Part shown: in pieces, positions 32,020 through 39,540 of the stretch | Layout of the letters: each line of letters begins with the position of its first letter | How positions within the stretch are numbered: position 1 is the stretch's first letter | Assembly (NCBI GenBank): GCA_002351725.1 | Contig: DEHD01000035.1 | Coordinates: 4,591 to 68,590 of the forward strand | Source of the DNA: Prevotella sp. UBA2809 | GTDB lineage: Bacteria > Bacteroidota > Bacteroidia > Bacteroidales > Bacteroidaceae | Length of the DNA: 64,000 nt | Direction: 5' to 3' | Made by a program: the position numbers and the translations under genes | Notes under the pieces: model-generated | Databases searched by the model: none | What the model was told of the DNA's origin: nothing | The model's input: only the letters and a program-made list of their open reading frames with translations

Positions 32020-33852
32020 TTATGTTGTTTTAAGTTTAATTGGCAAGCTAAGTGTAAATGTGGTGCCTTCCTCAGATGTCTTGTCAAGAGTCAGTGTTCC
32101 ACCAAGCTTTTCTACCGTTTCGTGACAGTAAGCAAGTCCTAGTCCCAGACCTTCTTTGAATTCGTCAACCTTCACAAATCTGTCGAAGATGGTACTTATC
32201 TTATTTTCAGGAATTCCACAACCAGTATCCTCTATTATAAAGTTGAAGTAGTCGCTAACCTTTTTCAGCGTCAGGCGGATGTATCCCTCCTCAGTAAACT
32301 TGCTGGCATTCTCTAATATATTACCAAGCATCTGCAGCAGACTATCACTGTTTGTCACCAGCTTTTTGTCTTCGCCATCGGTAAGGTCATTCAGTTCAAC
32401 CTTAATCTTTGTAGGGTCTACAGCAGGCATGGCAGCAATAGCACGGCTACATATGTCCAATGCATCACAAACGTCTACGTCTTTCAGCAGATCTTTGGTA
32501 TGCTCGTTAGCCAGCGCCAGCATCTTGTTCACCAGCGACGTTATATGACTGGTGTTCTTACTGATTGTGTCAGCTATACCCTTACGCTCAGAAGGTTCAA
32601 ACTCAGAGCCCTCCTCAGTCAGCACCTGAGTAAATCCGTTTATGATGTTTAGCGGAGTTCGTATTTCATGACTCACACTGCGTATGAATTCCGTCTTCAT
32701 CTCGTCAGCCGCAGCCACCTGCTTGTAGGCTGCTTTTAGCTCACGGTTTTTCTTCAGTAGCATATCCTGATAGCGACGCTTACCGTATATTGTCATTGCC
32801 AATCCGATAATCAGCATAAGAGCCAGAACCATGGCTATCACCAACACAATATTCATTATGTGCGATGCCTTCTGTCCTTGGCGCAACAACACCATCTCGT
32901 CCTCCTGTTTCTGTATATTCTCAGCAATCATCACACCGGTGATTGAGTCACGCTTGTGCATCAACTCTCGCTGAGTCATAAAAGCCTTCTCATTGTCACC
33001 TATATATCGGTATATGTCACAACGTAACAAATATCGCTCCTTCATGTTTGGAAGATTCTCTACATCTTTCAGAGCCTTTTCGGGGTTACCATCCAACACC
33101 GTTTTATATATGCGCGCGTAAGGAAGAAATAGGTCTCCAATCTGATTAGAATTATACTTGTCGGCCGCTTCTGCTTTTTTAAAGTATTCATAGAAGCCAT
33201 TATAATCCTTCTCCTTGAAACTTACTATAGCCTTCATTGCCATAGCGTCGGCCAGTCCACGCCAGTATTCCTTCTGGTCCTTATGACGTTCCAACTCCTT
33301 CAGATCCTCGTCAAGCCACTTCAGCGTTTCCTTACTGTTGTTATTCAACTGTATGTGAGCCATTGCCAGATAAAGGAAACTCAGTCCGTCGCGTTCGTAT
33401 TTTGTACCTTTGATAAGCTCGATTGCTTTTTTAAGTTCTTTTACGGCTCCAGGTATATTTCCGCAAGCGTTGTAAACGTGGCCCAACATCTTTGGCGCCA
33501 TATACTGCTCTTCTCTTGCCTCATACTTACGTCTTACCAAATCATCCTTCATCGTATTGGCGATATGATAAGCATCATGGATATTCATACGGTCAAGGTT
33601 GAACATAATTCCACATGTCCACGAATCGTAGTAAGCCTCATTATCCTTGTCCTCTATAGCATGAGCCTGATATGCCCAGCACGCGGCATACACCACACTG
33701 GGATTGTCCTGCTGACAGATAGCCCACATGGCCGAACGCAGTCTGCGATGCTCTAGGGAATCTTTGCAATGCACAGTTTGTGCCACTACCTGTGGTGTTA
33801 CCAGCAGAGTAGCCAAACCTAACATATATTTCATCCAATGGTTGGTCATCAT
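32020..33852 (-). CDS. Periplasmic-TPR sensor histidine kinase
   Basis: The 610-residue protein has a signal peptide (about 1-25, ending VVAQ), a TPR-like helical sensor (about 50-320), one membrane segment (about 331-355) and a complete kinase core. H395 lies in SVSHEIRTPLNII, the N box is MLGNILENASKFT, the G1 box EDTGCGIPENK and the G2 box GLGLGLAYC. I start at the ATG at 33852; a longer frame to 33885 begins with TTG inside the promoter box. It leads a run with a sugar porter and a lone receiver and is divergent from the GH51 gene. Confidence 0.87.
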   Translation of the reverse strand: MMTNHWMKYMLGLATLLVTPQVVAQTVHCKDSLEHRRLRSAMWAICQQDNPSVVYAACWAYQAHAIEDKDNEAYYDSWTCGIMFNLDRMNIHDAYHIANTMKDDLVRRKYEAREEQYMAPKMLGHVYNACGNIPGAVKELKKAIELIKGTKYERDGLSFLYLAMAHIQLNNNSKETLKWLDEDLKELERHKDQKEYWRGLADAMAMKAIVSFKEKDYNGFYEYFKKAEAADKYNSNQIGDLFLPYARIYKTVLDGNPEKALKDVENLPNMKERYLLRCDIYRYIGDNEKAFMTQRELMHKRDSITGVMIAENIQKQEDEMVLLRQGQKASHIMNIVLVIAMVLALMLIIGLAMTIYGKRRYQDMLLKKNRELKAAYKQVAAADEMKTEFIRSVSHEIRTPLNIINGFTQVLTEEGSEFEPSERKGIADTISKNTSHITSLVNKMLALANEHTKDLLKDVDVCDALDICSRAIAAMPAVDPTKIKVELNDLTDGEDKKLVTNSDSLLQMLGNILENASKFTEEGYIRLTLKKVSDYFNFIIEDTGCGIPENKISTIFDRFVKVDEFKEGLGLGLAYCHETVEKLGGTLTLDKTSEEGTTFTLSLPIKLKTT

Positions 33853-33882
33853 TTCTTGTTGGTCAAATATAAAAATCCTCGG

Positions 33883-33890
33883 CAAAATTA
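33883..33890 (-). promoter_or_regulatory. Promoter -7 box of the TPR kinase-porter-receiver operon
   Basis: TAATTTTGCCGAGG on the minus strand, 30 bases before the ATG at 33852. Its position argues against the upstream TTG start. Confidence 0.7.
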
Positions 33891-33974
33891 ACGTTTTTCT
33901 TTTAAAACTCCAAACTTTTTCCTCACTAAAACGTTATTTTTTGTATAAACTACACCATTCTCAGATTTTTTATG

Positions 33975-33982
33975 TATTTTTG
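33975..33982 (+). promoter_or_regulatory. Promoter -7 box of the GH51 gene
   Basis: TATTTTTGTACCC, 31 bases before the ATG at 34014 and divergent from the kinase promoter. Confidence 0.7.
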
Positions 33983-34013
33983 TACCCACTAACAACTAAT
34001 TACACAACGGAAT

Positions 34014-36023
34014 ATGAAGAAATTATCAACTATGTTTCTGCTCGCCGCCAGCCTTACCGCTGGGGCACAGACTCACGTATTTGACGTGAACACAAAGAAA
34101 CTAGGGGCTCCCGTACAGCCTACGATGTACGGTATCTTCTTCGAGGATATCAACTATGCAGCTGATGGCGGACTTTACGCAGAATTGGTAAAGAACCGTT
34201 CGTTCGAGTTCCCCAACGCTTTTACAGGATGGGACATCTCGGGCAAGGTTACCCTGATGAACGATGGCCCATTTGAGCGCAACCCCCACTATGTTCGTCT
34301 GGCTCCTTCGGGACATAGCGATAAACACACTATGATTGAGAATCACGGATTCTTCGGCATGGGCGTAAAAGGCGGTCAGGAATATCGTTTCTCTGTTTGG
34401 GCTCGCGTTCCCGATGGCGGCAAGGCTAAGTTGTGGATTGACCTGGTAGACAATGCTACTATGGGCGAAGACCAGAAGATGGGCAACGCTGGCATTGAGG
34501 TATCAGGCAAGGAGTGGAAAAAGTATACAGCCATCATCAAACCAAGATACACCTTTGCTAAAGCTCATCTTCGTGTTTGGGGCGACAGCAAGGTTACAAC
34601 CGATCTGGAGCACGTAAGTCTCTTCCCTGTCGACACTTGGAAGGGTCGCGAGAACGGCATGCGTAAAGACCTGGCTCAGGCTCTTAACGATATGCGCCCT
34701 GGCGTATTCCGTTTCCCTGGCGGATGTATCGTAGAGGGAACCGATCTGGCCACACGATATCAGTGGAAGAACACTGTTGGCCCAGTAGAAAACCGTCCTC
34801 TTAATGAGAACCGCTGGCATTACACCTTCACCAGCCGCTACTTCCCCGATTACTATCAGAGCTACGGACTTGGCTTCTTCGAGTTCTTCCAGCTCTGTGA
34901 GGATTTCGGTTCTGAGGCTCTGCCAGTAATCTCTTGTGGACTCTCATGCCAGTTCCAGAACCCAGACCCCACCAAGCCTGGTGTACATGTAGCTATCGAA
35001 GATCTTGAGCCTTACATTCAGGATGCTCTCGACCTCATTGAGTTTGCTAACGGTCCTGTCGATTCTAAGTGGGGCAAGGTACGCGCCGATATGGGACATC
35101 CCGCTCCATTCAACCTTAAGTACCTTGGCGTTGGTAATGAGCAGTGGGATTACGACGAGAATCATGGTGGTTTCGGCCCAGTGTTCACTGCCCGACTCAA
35201 GAAGTTTAGCGATGCCATCCGCAAAAAGTATCCTAACATCAAGCTCATCGGTACCACTGGTCCTAACTCAGAAGGATGGGACTTCGACCTGTTGCAGCCA
35301 CGTATGAAGGAGCTGAAGGTAGATCTCTACGACGAGCACTACTATCGTAACGAGGAATGGTTCCTCACTCATGGTCTGCGCTACGACTCTTACGACCGCA
35401 AGGGTCCTAAGGTATTTGCCGGCGAGTATGCATGCCACGGCAGTAATAAGCATAAATGGAACCACTATTATACATCTTTATTAGAGGCTGCCCACATGAC
35501 AGGTATCGAGCGTAATGCCGACATCGTCCACATGGCAACCTATGCACCTCTGTTTGCCCACGTCGAAGGTTGGCAGTGGCGTCCCGATGCCATCTGGTAT
35601 GACAACCTGCGCATGTTCAAATCTGTAAGCTACTATGTTCAACAGCTCTACGCTATGAACAAGGGATCACACGTTCTCTCGCTTACTATGAACAAGAAGC
35701 CTGTAGCTGGTCAGCCTGGTCAGGACGGATTGTTTGCCTCAGCCGTATTCGAGCAGAGCACAGGCGAGGTTATTGTTAAGGTTGTAAACACCAGTGACAA
35801 GGTTCAGCCAGTAAGCATCCAGCTTCAAGGCATCAAGGGGGCTGCTACAGCTAAAACTATCACTCTGTGCCATACTGGCATGGACGATGAAAACACCCTC
35901 GACAATCCTGAAAAGATTATTCCACAGTCTGGCACCTGCAAGGTTGATGCAGGCAAGGGTGCATCACTCATAACCGATGATATGCCCGCCAAGAGTTTCC
36001 GCATCTATAAGGTTAAAAAGTAA
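34014..36023 (+). CDS. Secreted GH51 alpha-L-arabinofuranosidase
   Basis: The enzyme releases arabinofuranosyl groups from arabinoxylan or arabinan oligosaccharides. The 669-residue protein has a signal peptide (about 1-18) and an N-terminal carbohydrate-binding-like beta sandwich (about 70-200), then the GH51 barrel. The predicted acid/base E376 is in VGNEQW and the nucleophile E471 in FAGEYA. The C-terminal part is the family beta sandwich. It stands alone, with no SusC/D pair. It is divergent from the kinase-sugar porter-receiver run. A strong terminator follows. Confidence 0.92.
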   Translation: MKKLSTMFLLAASLTAGAQTHVFDVNTKKLGAPVQPTMYGIFFEDINYAADGGLYAELVKNRSFEFPNAFTGWDISGKVTLMNDGPFERNPHYVRLAPSGHSDKHTMIENHGFFGMGVKGGQEYRFSVWARVPDGGKAKLWIDLVDNATMGEDQKMGNAGIEVSGKEWKKYTAIIKPRYTFAKAHLRVWGDSKVTTDLEHVSLFPVDTWKGRENGMRKDLAQALNDMRPGVFRFPGGCIVEGTDLATRYQWKNTVGPVENRPLNENRWHYTFTSRYFPDYYQSYGLGFFEFFQLCEDFGSEALPVISCGLSCQFQNPDPTKPGVHVAIEDLEPYIQDALDLIEFANGPVDSKWGKVRADMGHPAPFNLKYLGVGNEQWDYDENHGGFGPVFTARLKKFSDAIRKKYPNIKLIGTTGPNSEGWDFDLLQPRMKELKVDLYDEHYYRNEEWFLTHGLRYDSYDRKGPKVFAGEYACHGSNKHKWNHYYTSLLEAAHMTGIERNADIVHMATYAPLFAHVEGWQWRPDAIWYDNLRMFKSVSYYVQQLYAMNKGSHVLSLTMNKKPVAGQPGQDGLFASAVFEQSTGEVIVKVVNTSDKVQPVSIQLQGIKGAATAKTITLCHTGMDDENTLDNPEKIIPQSGTCKVDAGKGASLITDDMPAKSFRIYKVKK

Positions 36024-36053
36024 CAGTTTAACCTTAACGTACAAAAACGATTT

Positions 36054-36084
36054 GGGAGTCTGATGTCGCATCAGACTCCCTTTT
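36054..36084 (+). terminator. Intrinsic terminator of the GH51 gene
   Basis: GGGAGTCTGATG pairs perfectly with CATCAGACTCCC over a three-base loop, followed by TTTTAT. Confidence 0.9.
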
Positions 36085-36131
36085 ATAATCATGGTTTTTT
36101 AAGTAATTAAGCATTATTTACTTTTCTGCTG

Positions 36132-36139
36132 CAAATATA
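36132..36139 (-). promoter_or_regulatory. Orphan -7 box facing the GH51 terminator
   Basis: TATATTTGCAGCA on the minus strand is a good TAnnTTTGCA match, but no gene starts downstream of it. It would give a short antisense RNA ending near the perfect hairpin at 36054-36084. Confidence 0.4.
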
Positions 36140-36254
36140 GGCATTATTTTCCTAACCAACTTTTTTAAAAGTAACAAAAACTTTTCAAAAAACAAAAAAG
36201 CGCATATTTTTCTATTTTTTCCGCCTAATTTATACTTATTTTCAATTTTATTTG

Positions 36255-36262
36255 TATCTTTG
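36255..36262 (+). promoter_or_regulatory. Promoter -7 box of the cobalamin riboswitch transcript
   Basis: TATCTTTGCATCG, about seven bases before the first hairpin of the leader. Transcription should begin near 36269. Confidence 0.75.
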
Positions 36263-36268
36263 CATCGT

Positions 36269-36450
36269 GATTCTGAAAAGAGTCACCCATGGAGGTGTGC
36301 TTAACCGCACTTAATTGGGAACGTGAGTGTAAATCTCCGACTGTCCCGCAGCAGTGAACTCCATTATGGCTTCCAAGCAACAACGCCATTGAACTTTTTT
36401 CGAGAAGGCGCTTGGGAGTGGAGAAAAGTCTGAAGACCAGCCTTCAATTG
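36269..36450 (+). ncRNA. Cobalamin (B12) riboswitch
   Basis: The aptamer core shows the conserved strand TTGGGAACGTGAGTGTAAAT, then CCGACTGTCCCGCAGCAGTGA (the P4-P6 region, usually CCGGGACTGCCCCGCCACTG). It closes with the AAGTCTGAAGACCAGCC box at about 36426-36442, which corresponds to the usual AGTCAGGAGACCTGCC. The 5' end forms a hairpin (GTGATTCT/AGAGTCAC). The exact 3' boundary is approximate. Cobalamin riboswitches normally repress B12 uptake or synthesis genes, or B12-independent isoenzymes. The nearest downstream reading frame is the 29-residue peptide at 36644. Confidence 0.88.
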
Positions 36451-36492
36451 GTAAAATGCCGAATACTCTCGATGTAAGGGTAGTTCTGGCGA

Positions 36493-36572
36493 TACGTATT
36501 TATTTTATTTGAGTTGCAAAAGACTCAGCGCTGTTTTATGCGCGCATACGTGTATTATTATATAAGTTCCCA
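36493..36572 (+). promoter_or_regulatory. Putative riboswitch expression platform
   Basis: Between aptamer and terminator lie ATACGTAT/ATACGTGT closing segments around two small hairpins (GAGT/ACTC and GCGC/GCGC). They could form a switching helix. This is inferred from visible complementarity only. Confidence 0.45.
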
Positions 36573-36611
36573 GGGGGCGGTCTGTCGTGAAGACAACGCC
36601 TCCCCCTTTTT
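36573..36611 (+). terminator. GC-rich hairpin with T-run between the riboswitch and the 29-residue gene
   Basis: GGGGGCG pairs with CGCC-T-CCCCC (one bulged stretch), an inner GTCT/AGAC stem extends it, and TTTTTC follows. It has the form of an intrinsic terminator and could be the regulated element of the riboswitch. Confidence 0.6.
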
Positions 36612-36643
36612 CAAGATTATTAATTTCTTAATGCTTTATCATT

Positions 36644-36733
36644 ATGTCATATATTATTGTCGTAGCCATCGAATTTATTATTGCAATTGTAGGTGTATCA
36701 CTACTTATTCGTTTTTACAACCACAAGGCATAA
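36644..36733 (+). CDS. 29-residue single-membrane-segment peptide downstream of the cobalamin riboswitch
   Basis: ATG at 36644 to TAA at 36731 encodes MSYIIVVAIEFIIAIVG followed by VSLLIRFYNHKA. Residues 4-21 are one hydrophobic helix with a single acidic Glu in the middle, and the C-terminus is basic. It is the first plausible gene after the riboswitch and terminator, and ends 26 bases before the -33 box of the next gene, which has its own promoter. So the riboswitch seems to control this peptide alone or the peptide plus read-through. There is no Shine-Dalgarno. I know no family for it. A random ORF cannot be excluded at this length. Confidence 0.5.
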   Translation: MSYIIVVAIEFIIAIVGVSLLIRFYNHKA

Positions 36734-36759
36734 AAAACATAGTTTTTTTGAGCAGAATC

Positions 36760-36790
36760 TTTGTAGCTTCCAGAAAAAGTTGTATATTTG
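36760..36790 (+). promoter_or_regulatory. Complete promoter of the first histidine-phosphatase gene
   Basis: TTTG at 36760, a 19-base spacer and TATATTTG at 36783 make the full Bacteroidota consensus (TTTG-N19-TAnnTTTG), the best in the window. The ATG is 27 bases further on, so the gene does not depend on the riboswitch promoter. Confidence 0.85.
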
Positions 36791-36817
36791 CAACCAATTA
36801 GCTAATTATTATCAAAG

Positions 36818-38146
36818 ATGAAGAAATTGCTCATAACAGCCGTACTTGTTTCGGCGGTTTTTTCTGGGGCATCAGCTCAAGATAATAAAGCCTTGATGAT
36901 TGAGAAGGAGGTCAAGGCCGACATAAATCGTGCAGCAGGCATGTTCTATGCTCGCTATACGGCCAAGGCACCAAAAGACACACCAGCGCCTAAAGGTAAA
37001 AAGCCTTTCTACATTAATCACTATGGCTGCCCCGGCCCCTATTATCTCGACAAGTCAGAATACTATACTGAAACATATGCCGTCTTTACCAAGGCTGACA
37101 GTCTGGGTAAACTCACTAAGTTGGGCAAAGACGTTCTCCGCCGTATAACACTTTTGGCGCAAGATGCCAAAGACCGTGATGGCGAACTTACCGAGCGTGG
37201 AGCCCAGCAAAGTCGTACTTTGGTAAAACAGATGATGGATCGTTTCCCTGACATGTTCACACCTAAGGGATACTATAGCGTTCGCAGCATTGTAGAGAAT
37301 CGCTGTATCATGACCATGCAAGAGGGGCTGTTGCAGCTTTCATCCTCTCTACGCCCAATAGTGGCACGCAGTAAAGCATCGCTACAGGAACGACGATTCA
37401 TGGATCCTGTCGATAATGAGCTTACCAGCCAGCGACTCGACTCCCTTACCAGCATTACTTACAAACGCTTTACCGATCTTAATACAAACGACAACCGCCT
37501 TATGTCATCACTGTTCAACGATATGAACTATGTTATGACTAATATCGACGCTTTTAAGCTCAGCAAGCAGCTGTTTATTCTGGCGGGCAACGTTCAGCAC
37601 TCTTCATATGCTGGTGTATTCTCTCTGTTCGACATATTTACTCCCGAGGAGATTCACCGCCACTGGCGCAAGCAGAATGCATGGCATTATATCAATTACG
37701 GCGGCTGTAAGCTAAACGGCGGCTGGCAAGCTTATCTGCAGCGTTCCACACTGCGTAACATGATTCATATGGGCGACAGTATGCTTAAACGGTACAATCC
37801 ACTTATGCACCTGCGCTACACAAATGCCACCACCATCATGAGTCTGGTATGCCTTATGGACCTCAATGGCTATGGCCTTCACACAGCTAATCTCGATTCA
37901 CTCGAAGACTACGGTTGGGCTAACTATCGCATAGCTCCTCTTGGCGGCAGCATAATGATGATTCACTATCGCACTGATCGCGATGACCCCGATGTGCTTG
38001 TAAAGGTACTGCTCAACGGTGAGGAGGCTACACTACCCATTCCTACCGACTGTGCTCCATACTATCACTGGCAGGATGTAAAGCGCTACTATCTACGCAA
38101 GCTATACCGCTACGAGAACCGCCGTATCAACATTAAAAGTAAGTAA
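36818..38146 (+). CDS. Histidine-acid-phosphatase paralogue without catalytic residues
   Basis: The 442-residue protein has a signal peptide (about 1-20, ASAQ) and the fold of histidine acid phosphatases (MINPP/phytase-like) with INHYG at residues 66-70. Where the active family has RHGxR, this protein has C71-P72-G73-P74-Y75, so the phosphohistidine and both arginines are lost. The C-terminal blocks (CKLNGG, EATLPIPTDCAPYYHWQD) are shared with the next gene and place it in the same family. A binding or scaffold role is possible. It starts from its own promoter and ends three bases before the active copy. Confidence 0.85.
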   Translation: MKKLLITAVLVSAVFSGASAQDNKALMIEKEVKADINRAAGMFYARYTAKAPKDTPAPKGKKPFYINHYGCPGPYYLDKSEYYTETYAVFTKADSLGKLTKLGKDVLRRITLLAQDAKDRDGELTERGAQQSRTLVKQMMDRFPDMFTPKGYYSVRSIVENRCIMTMQEGLLQLSSSLRPIVARSKASLQERRFMDPVDNELTSQRLDSLTSITYKRFTDLNTNDNRLMSSLFNDMNYVMTNIDAFKLSKQLFILAGNVQHSSYAGVFSLFDIFTPEEIHRHWRKQNAWHYINYGGCKLNGGWQAYLQRSTLRNMIHMGDSMLKRYNPLMHLRYTNATTIMSLVCLMDLNGYGLHTANLDSLEDYGWANYRIAPLGGSIMMIHYRTDRDDPDVLVKVLLNGEEATLPIPTDCAPYYHWQDVKRYYLRKLYRYENRRINIKSK

Positions 38147-38149
38147 GCT

Positions 38150-39451
38150 ATGAGAAGAATTATAAAATACATAGCGGTAGTGCTTTTAACTGTCAACTGT
38201 CCGCTGTCAACTGTACACTCTCAGATTGTTCGTGACATAATAAAGAAGTCACCCTCCTACTCATCGTGTAACTACGATGTCTACCCCGACACCATTACAG
38301 CCGTACTTACCCCCGCCCCTGCGGGCAAGAAGCCCTTCTATATCTCCCATTACGGTCGCCACGGCTCGCGCTATATCAGCAACCGTAACGGTTACGAGGT
38401 TCCATATATCATGATGCAGCACGCCGATAGTCTCGACGAGCTTACACCCACAGGCCGTAAGGTTCTGTACGAGATGAATTCCATCATGCACGACACCGAG
38501 GGGCGTTGGGGCGAACTTACAGGCTCGGGCAAACGCCAGCTCGAAGAGATAGGTCAGCGCATGGTTAGGAACTTCCCTGAGGTACTGGGCCCAGGTGCAA
38601 ACGTAAAGTGCCTCAGCACCATCGTGCCCCGATGCATCGAGTCAATGGGTTCTACCGCCATGAAGATGCTGCAGGAGTGCCCCACACTCCATATCACCAT
38701 GGAAGCCTCAAAGCGCAATCAGTGGTTCATGAACCATCAGGATAAGAATCTGCGTCGTAACTATATGACAAAAGAGGCAAACAAGGCATACCAAGCCTAT
38801 ACAAAATCACGTCTTGGCAATAGCCGCCTTATGGAACTCATATTCAAGAACCCTGATATCGTAAAAGAGTTTGTCGACGAAGAGTTCTTTAATTACTACC
38901 TTATGAAGATGGCTCTGTTCCAGTTTAACATAAGCTACAACCGCAATCCGCGACTCATGAAACTTTTCGAGACTGACGAATTCTACCGAATGTGGCAAGT
39001 TGATAATGCCCTGTGGTATATCCAGCACGGTGCCTGCAAGCTCAACGGTGGTCGCCAGCCATACAGCCAGCGATATCTTCTGCGCAAAATTATAGCAGAT
39101 GCTGACAGTTGCATCAAGCTCGATCGCCCAGGCGCACAGCTACGCTTCGGGCACGAGACGGTTCTCCTGCCTCTGGTATGCCTTATCGGTGTCAACGGAT
39201 ACGATCTTGAGACCGACAATCTCGACGAAATCGAGGCCAAAGGTTGGTGGTGCAGCAGTGTGTTCCCTATGGGTTCCAATCTGCAGATTATTTTCTACCG
39301 CAGCAGTCCAAAAGATAAGGATGTTTTATTGAAGGTTCTGCTTAACGAGGCAGAGGCCACACTTCCCATCCCCACCGATTGTGCCCCTTACTACCACTGG
39401 CAAGATTTCCGTAAATACTGTCTCGACAAGCTCAACTCATATAAAAATTAG
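38150..39451 (+). CDS. Periplasmic histidine acid phosphatase (MINPP/phytase-like)
   Basis: The 433-residue protein carries the family motif intact: HYGRHGSRY with R70-H71-G72-x-R74. H71 is the expected phosphoacceptor. The second half shares IQHGACKLNGG and EATLPIPTDCAPYYHWQD with the preceding paralogue. Such enzymes hydrolyse phosphomonoesters such as phytate or sugar phosphates in the periplasm. The signal peptide region (residues 13-25) is encoded by TCAACTGTCCGCTGTCAACTG repeat units (TVNCPLSTVHS). It starts three bases after the inactive paralogue, so the two are expressed together. Confidence 0.87.
   Translation: MRRIIKYIAVVLLTVNCPLSTVHSQIVRDIIKKSPSYSSCNYDVYPDTITAVLTPAPAGKKPFYISHYGRHGSRYISNRNGYEVPYIMMQHADSLDELTPTGRKVLYEMNSIMHDTEGRWGELTGSGKRQLEEIGQRMVRNFPEVLGPGANVKCLSTIVPRCIESMGSTAMKMLQECPTLHITMEASKRNQWFMNHQDKNLRRNYMTKEANKAYQAYTKSRLGNSRLMELIFKNPDIVKEFVDEEFFNYYLMKMALFQFNISYNRNPRLMKLFETDEFYRMWQVDNALWYIQHGACKLNGGRQPYSQRYLLRKIIADADSCIKLDRPGAQLRFGHETVLLPLVCLIGVNGYDLETDNLDEIEAKGWWCSSVFPMGSNLQIIFYRSSPKDKDVLLKVLLNEAEATLPIPTDCAPYYHWQDFRKYCLDKLNSYKN
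38186..38217. repeat. TCAACTGTCC short-period repeat inside a signal peptide coding region
   Basis: TTAACTGTCAACTGTCCGCTGTCAACTGTACAC contains four imperfect 7-8 base units (TCAACTG/TCCGCTG). It is translated in frame as LTVNCPLSTVH. Confidence 0.75.
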
Positions 39452-39476
39452 CTACATTTCGTAACAGCCAATACAC

Positions 39477-39511
39477 TTACGCCCTGTAACCTATATAGTT
39501 ACGGGGCGTAA
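39477..39511. terminator. Bidirectional terminator between phosphatase and cyclophilin genes
   Basis: TTACGCCCTGTAAC pairs with GTTACGGGGCGTAA (one G-U pair) over a seven-base loop, between convergent stops. Confidence 0.8.
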
Positions 39512-39540
39512 ATCATATACTAATAAAAGAACATTCCTAA

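Noticed and set aside
33853..33885. Upstream TTG start of the TPR kinase
   Set aside because: It overlaps the -7 box at 33883-33890; the ATG at 33852 gives a normal signal peptide.
36514..36801. Larger open frame of 95 codons across the riboswitch-linked micropeptide
   Set aside because: It is Cys/Tyr-rich with no family-like features, runs through the terminator-like hairpin and the strong promoter at 36760-36790, and covers the 29-codon frame in another register. The micropeptide fits the context better.
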